This document shows, one piece after another, positions 6,070-8,349 of a stretch of DNA of 8,349 bases. The stretch spans positions 1 through 8,349 of the forward strand of contig JBDRNK010000024.1 of NCBI GenBank assembly GCA_043811105.1, written 5' to 3'. The DNA comes from CAZDDW01 sp043811105. GTDB taxonomy: Bacteria; Patescibacteriota; Patescibacteriia; UBA9934; CAZDDW01. The notes beneath the pieces are model-generated. The model had not been told where the DNA came from and made no database searches. It saw nothing but the letters and a program-made list of their open reading frames with translations. The position numbers and the translations under genes were made by a program. Positions within the stretch are counted from its first letter, which is position 1. Each line of letters begins with the position of its first letter.

Positions 6070-6921
6070 ATGAGTAGGCCACTTCGTATCCAATACCCTG
6101 GAGCGCTTTATCATGTCACCATGCGCGGCAATAGAAAGAAAGTCATCTTTTTTGAGGATTCTGACCGGGATCTTTTTTTAAATATACTGGCCACAGTCAA
6201 CAAAACACATAATTGGATTTGTCACGCATATTGCCTCATGGACAATCACTATCATTTACTTGTCGAAACACCGGACGGAAACCTCTCAGCAGGCATGCGT
6301 GATTTAAATGGTATTTATACACAAGCTCACAATAAAAAACACGGCATAGTTGGCCGATTATTCCAAGGACGTTTTAAGTCGTTTGTTATTGAAAAAGAGT
6401 TATATCTTCTTGAAGTAGCTCGGTATATTGTTTTGAACCCGGTTAGAGCCCACATTGTAAAGGACCCAAAAGACTACAAATGGAGTAGTCATAGATCAAC
6501 AGCCTATCAAAAACAAGATTCTAAGTGTTTGACAACAGATTGGATTTTACGTTTTTTCTCAAAGCAAAAAAATGAAGCACAATCAGAATACAGGGGGTTT
6601 GTTCTTGCAGGTATTGGCGCTGAGAACCCGTTTAATGAAGTAAGGGAGGGTATAATTCTAGGTTCACCACAGTTTCATGATTATATCTGGAATACCACTG
6701 AAGATACAGTTGATTTAAAAGAAATTCCTCGTTCAGAAAGAATCATTAACCGACCGGCTCTTGAAGATATTTTTGATAAAATTAGTAATAACAGAGAACG
6801 AGATAGAGCAATTAAGTTTGCTCGTTTTCGATGTGGTTATTCAATTTGTGGCATTGCTGATCATCTAAAATTAAGCTCGTCCTGTATAAGTCAAATAGCA
6901 AGAGATATCCGGAAAAAGTGA
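6070..6921 (+). CDS. REP-associated tyrosine transposase (Y1/HUH family), copy 2
   Basis: A 283-residue transposase of the same family as the gene at 1131-1994. Residues H60-Y-H62 in MDNHYHLL form the HUH metal site, and Tyr119 in ARYIVLNPVRA is the likely nucleophile; both sit at the same positions as in copy 1. The N-terminal 140 residues match copy 1 at about 66 percent by my count, while the linker near 145-215 is more variable. The C-terminal segment around 250-280 (ARFRCGYSICGIADHL) again resembles a helix-turn-helix. ATG 6070 gives the standard MSRPLR start; an upstream TTG at 6049 would begin inside the inverted end and before the -10 box. The reading frame is intact, so the enzyme may be active. 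Confidence 0.93.
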   Translation: MSRPLRIQYPGALYHVTMRGNRKKVIFFEDSDRDLFLNILATVNKTHNWICHAYCLMDNHYHLLVETPDGNLSAGMRDLNGIYTQAHNKKHGIVGRLFQGRFKSFVIEKELYLLEVARYIVLNPVRAHIVKDPKDYKWSSHRSTAYQKQDSKCLTTDWILRFFSKQKNEAQSEYRGFVLAGIGAENPFNEVREGIILGSPQFHDYIWNTTEDTVDLKEIPRSERIINRPALEDIFDKISNNRERDRAIKFARFRCGYSICGIADHLKLSSSCISQIARDIRKK

Positions 6922-6939
6922 AGATTAAAGACCTGACCC
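6913..6939 (-). repeat. RAYT 2 inverted end, right
   Basis: The partner of 6024-6050, ending AGACCTGACCC. The TGA stop of the transposase (6919-6921) lies within it, the same design as in unit 1. Confidence 0.88.
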
Positions 6940-6943
6940 CCCT

Positions 6944-6976
6944 CCGCCGCTAAAAAACCTAACATAGCGGCGGTTT
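6944..6976 (+). terminator. GC-rich hairpin just outside RAYT 2, weak terminator
   Basis: CCGCCGCTA (6944-6952) pairs perfectly with TAGCGGCGG (6965-6973) around a 12-nt loop, followed only by TTT. The loop and the adjacent stem bases are the 18-bp direct repeat. It could end the transposase transcript or be a recombination structure. The T-run is short, so terminator function is doubtful. Confidence 0.5.
6950..6967 (+). repeat. 18-bp direct repeat, right copy
   Basis: Identical to 1092-1109 and in the same orientation. Here it sits inside the 9-bp-stem hairpin at 6944-6973, whereas the left copy forms a different, weaker hairpin with the end of RAYT unit 1. Confidence 0.8.
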
Positions 6977-7013
6977 GGCCTTGGGGTGACCCCTTACTGT
7001 ACGACGGAAGGGG

Positions 7014-7042
7014 TTGACAAAAGACGGAAAACGTGCGAAACT
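7014..7042 (+). promoter_or_regulatory. Promoter of the lipoprotein gene
   Basis: Consensus TTGACA (7014-7019) followed after 17 nt by a weak GAAACT (7037-7042). Two direct copies of GACGGAA at 7003-7009 and 7023-7029, 20 bp apart (about two helical turns), straddle the -35 and could bind a regulator. A palindrome GGGGT-G-ACCCC lies upstream at 6983-6993. Confidence 0.5.
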
Positions 7043-7055
7043 TGCAAGTAGCTCT

Positions 7056-7060
7056 GGAGG
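7056..7060 (+). promoter_or_regulatory. Shine-Dalgarno of the lipoprotein gene
   Basis: GGAGG with 6 nt to ATG 7067 is an optimal site. It stands out because the other promoter-proximal genes in the window have no such site. Confidence 0.85.
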
Positions 7061-7066
7061 AAACCC

Positions 7067-7699
7067 ATGGATACCAAGCTGCTCTTTTTCACCATCTCTT
7101 TGCCCGTCCTCGTTCTCACCGGATGTCCGACTGGGGATGATGACGATACCGCAGATGAAGACTTTTCGGTCACTATCAGATCAGTTGCTCCCATGCATGA
7201 TTCGTACCAGTTCGTCGGTGATCTGCGCATTTTCAGAAACGATGAGGTGCTGAAGACTTGCCCGGACACGGACTACTGCGAGGCCGTTTCGCCGTACCCG
7301 GACCTGCACAAGGCGACCTTCGACGCCTGGAACGTGATGTGCTTCGACAAGGAGTACGACATCACCGACGGTGACGACGGAACCACGGTCAACCTCGAGT
7401 TCGACTTCTACGCCGACTGCGGATTGGCCCCCGAGGGCACCTACGACGCGTACGATGTCGAGTGCGACTCCAAGGACGGTCACGATCCGATCGCGACCGA
7501 CTTCCAGGCCTATACCGACTTCTACAGCGAAGACGGTGTGGACTACCTCATCGTCTACGGACTTTCGGGAAGCCTCATCGTGACTGGTGACGAGATCACA
7601 AATGTCTACGGTACATCGCACGGCAACATCTCCTACGATCTGACCGAGATCTACCACGAGACGCAGTCAAGTGCAACCTGGTACTGCCGCATCGACTAG
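7067..7699 (+). CDS. Asp-rich secreted lipoprotein, hypothetical
   Basis: A 210-residue protein. Residues 1-19 are a type II signal peptide: a Lys near the N-terminus, a hydrophobic core LLFFTISLPVLVL, and lipobox LTGC with the lipidated Cys20. A short acidic linker (DDDDTADED) follows, then a soluble domain of about 170 residues rich in Asp and Tyr with six more cysteines (65, 71, 92, 118, 133, 207), which could form three disulfides. I recognise no enzymatic motif. Cys plus Asp-rich tether is common in lipoproteins of Myxococcota and related deltaproteobacterial lineages. From about 7250 on the coding DNA is much richer in GC, with C or G in most third positions, than the rest of the window. 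It has its own promoter, Shine-Dalgarno and terminator. The neighbouring RAYT unit and the composition suggest transfer or a chimeric join. Confidence 0.8.
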   Translation: MDTKLLFFTISLPVLVLTGCPTGDDDDTADEDFSVTIRSVAPMHDSYQFVGDLRIFRNDEVLKTCPDTDYCEAVSPYPDLHKATFDAWNVMCFDKEYDITDGDDGTTVNLEFDFYADCGLAPEGTYDAYDVECDSKDGHDPIATDFQAYTDFYSEDGVDYLIVYGLSGSLIVTGDEITNVYGTSHGNISYDLTEIYHETQSSATWYCRID

Positions 7700-7731
7700 C
7701 CTTCGCTGAAGCTTCGGCTAGCAGGCTAGCC
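7696..7731 (+). repeat. Mutually exclusive hairpins after the lipoprotein stop
   Basis: CTAGCC (7696-7701) can pair with GGCTAG (7716-7721), or GGCTAGC (7716-7722) with GCTAGCC (7725-7731). The first includes the TAG stop. Alternatives of this sort can protect the 3' end of an mRNA; the function is unknown. Confidence 0.45.
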
Positions 7732-7749
7732 CACCGCAAGCAAACCCCG

Positions 7750-7768
7750 CTGATCAATGACTGATCAG
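7750..7768. repeat. Perfect inverted repeat CTGATCA/TGATCAG
   Basis: The arms CTGATCA (7750-7756) and TGATCAG (7762-7768) enclose 5 nt. It lies between the lipoprotein gene and its terminator. It may be an extra mRNA hairpin or a protein-binding site. Confidence 0.5.
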
Positions 7769-7782
7769 TTCTCACCCCTCCT

Positions 7783-7817
7783 GACTCCCCCACATGATGT
7801 GCGGGAGTCCTTTTTTT
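7783..7817 (+). terminator. Intrinsic terminator of the lipoprotein gene
   Basis: GACTCCC (7783-7789) pairs with GGGAGTC (7803-7809); after one mismatch an inner CAC/GTG adds to the stem. Seven T follow at 7811-7817. It is 84 nt past the stop codon. Confidence 0.85.
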
Positions 7818-7884
7818 AACGAGATATATGAACAAACAGTTTCATCGTCGGTCAATCCGAATGCCAGGCAATTCATGACATGGG

Positions 7885-7914
7885 CGTAGGGGTAATTCAT
7901 GAATTACCCCTACG
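7885..7914. repeat. 30-bp perfect palindrome bracketed by a 7-bp direct repeat
   Basis: Each arm is 15 bp (CGTAGGGGTAATTCA and its complement) with no spacer. GACATGG occurs at 7877-7883 and 7914-7920, directly at both borders, as a target duplication would. A partial arm CAATTCATGA also occurs just upstream at 7869-7878. Palindromes of the type GTAGGGG-AATTCATGAATT-CCCCTAC are, as I recall, dispersed repeats in various bacteria, so a miniature mobile palindrome is plausible. Confidence 0.75.
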
Positions 7915-7931
7915 ACATGGCCATCAAAATC

Positions 7932-7969
7932 AAAACCACGGGGCATGCACCCCGCGGTTTTTTTATTTT
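7932..7969. terminator. Bidirectional terminator-like hairpin before the Cys-rich gene
   Basis: AAAACC-CGGGG pairs with CCCCG-GGTTTT (one A/C mismatch, loop CATGCA). The plus strand continues TTTTTTTATTTT, and the minus strand gives GGTTTTGATTTTG. It lies 15 nt past the stop of the minus-strand gene ending at 7984, so it can end that gene and also back up the terminator at 7783-7817. Confidence 0.75.
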
Positions 7970-7983
7970 CCGTTAATTCCGTT

Positions 7984-8349
7984 CTAATCCGGACTGACCA
8001 TAATTACGCCATCGTAATAAACCCAAGGATTTGCAGTTATTTCTGGCGAACCAGCGTTATCTCCTTTTGCACAACTTGCATCTTCAGCTGGGCAGCCAAG
8101 TTCACACTCATTAAATGTATATAGTCCCGTCCCATCAGAATTATCATAACACCAATCCCCACCCGGCTCGCCTTCACAAACCCCCGTACAATACCCCCAG
8201 TTATCCTTAATATAAACCCGCGGTTGGAAGACGCACATGCCAGAGGCTCCGGGAACATCGCCCTGAGAATCAAGACACGGTGAGTTATAAACCTGAATCT
8301 GTCCATTTGCATCCGTACCAACATCACAGAAGTTATGTTCGTTATCGTT
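7984..8349 (-). CDS. Cys-rich, probably secreted or surface protein, partial (5' end outside window)
   Basis: The frame is open for 121 codons from the window edge to the TAG at 7984-7986. The ATG at 8236-8238 is internal: the 37 codons before it continue without a stop and encode the same type of sequence (FCDVGTDANGQ, SPCLDSQG). There are ten cysteines, in short motifs such as YCTGVCEG, DWCYD and CELGC, with many Gly, Asp, Asn and aromatic residues. This points to a disulfide-stabilised extracellular domain. Such repetitive Cys-rich surface proteins are common in large secreted proteins of candidate-phyla bacteria, but I cannot name a family. No catalytic motif is visible. The C-terminus has no sorting signal that I recognise. 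Confidence 0.75.
   Translation of the reverse strand, partial: NDNEHNFCDVGTDANGQIQVYNSPCLDSQGDVPGASGMCVFQPRVYIKDNWGYCTGVCEGEPGGDWCYDNSDGTGLYTFNECELGCPAEDASCAKGDNAGSPEITANPWVYYDGVIMVSPD

Larger units (their letters stand above)
6024..6939 (+). mobile_element. RAYT transposase unit 2 with 27-bp inverted ends
   Basis: The unit is 916 bp: one Y1/HUH transposase gene between inverted ends at 6024-6050 and 6913-6939 that agree at 26 of 27 positions. The outer core GGGTCAGGTC is shared with unit 1; the inner part (TTTA, then TCTTCAC) is different. As in unit 1 the transposase stop lies within the downstream end. The left outer border reads ATAGGG, one G shorter than the other three ends, so it may have lost a base. 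It is oriented away from unit 1. Confidence 0.83.

Noticed and set aside
1114..6939. A classical IS200/IS605 element with TnpB
   Set aside because: No TnpB/IscB gene or omega-RNA-like region is present. The transposases have the longer RAYT-type C-terminal extension and long inverted ends.
6024..6939. Units 1 and 2 as recent duplicates of one element
   Set aside because: The transposases differ at about a third of the catalytic-domain residues and the inner ends are different, so they are separate lineages.
7181..7657. A 158-codon open frame antisense to the lipoprotein gene
   Set aside because: Long antisense frames are expected opposite GC-rich coding DNA. The protein has no recognisable features, and the sense gene has signal peptide, ribosome site, promoter and terminator.
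7696..7768. Integron attC-like site among the hairpins downstream of the lipoprotein
   Set aside because: No GTTRRRY/RYYYAAC core pair is present and no integrase or cassette array is seen.
8037..8327. A 96-codon minus-strand frame overlapping the Cys-rich gene
   Set aside because: The other minus-strand frame runs to the window edge and gives a coherent Cys-rich sequence. This frame has no domain-like character.
1..8349. tRNA, rRNA or CRISPR array
   Set aside because: No cloverleaf, rRNA core sequence or regularly spaced repeat was seen on either strand by eye.

Overview
The window looks like an accessory stretch of a bacterial chromosome or metagenomic contig. It carries two small REP-associated tyrosine transposase (RAYT, HUH/Y1) units in divergent orientation. 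Between them lie a putative metallopeptidase gene and a tightly overlapping four-gene operon. The host cannot be fixed from sequence alone. Moderately AT-rich DNA, overlapping genes, -10 boxes placed 7-8 nt from start codons, and a Cys-rich surface-type protein at the right edge would fit a candidate-phyla (Patescibacteria-like) bacterium. The Asp-rich lipoprotein gene at 7067-7699 is GC-rich and looks more like a Gram-negative, myxobacteria-type gene. It may be transferred, or the contig may be chimeric there.

Layout. 2-1012 (-): S66 serine peptidase of the LD-carboxypeptidase/MccF type. 1114-2040: first RAYT unit with perfect 25-bp inverted ends, transposase on the minus strand. 2084-2893 (-): HExxH metallopeptidase with its own promoter. 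3045-5947 (-): operon read as P-loop deoxynucleoside/thymidylate-kinase-like gene, GT4-type glycosyltransferase, NUDIX hydrolase, adenylate-kinase-like P-loop gene. The genes overlap by 11, 4 and 4 bp and end in a strong terminator at 3011-3042. 6024-6939: second RAYT unit with 27-bp inverted ends (26/27), transposase on the plus strand. 7014-7817: self-contained lipoprotein gene with consensus -35, strong Shine-Dalgarno, several downstream hairpins and a terminator. 7885-7914: a 30-bp perfect palindrome bracketed by a 7-bp direct repeat. 7934-7969: bidirectional terminator-like hairpin. 7984-8349 (-): 3' end of a Cys-rich protein gene that runs off the window.

How parts fit together. The operon combines two phosphotransfer-type P-loop proteins, a sugar transferase and a NUDIX pyrophosphatase, suggesting a small nucleotide or nucleotide-sugar modification or salvage pathway; the substrate cannot be deduced. 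The two RAYT units point away from each other and bracket about 4 kb of cargo. Just outside their outer ends sits the same 18-bp sequence in direct orientation (1092-1109 and 6950-6967), so 1110-6949 may have moved or recombined as one block. This is the strongest unexplained structure. A second pattern is that four genes have a -10-like box ending 7-8 nt before the ATG and no Shine-Dalgarno, as expected for leaderless transcripts, while the operon's last gene (TTG start) and the lipoprotein have clear GGAGG sites.
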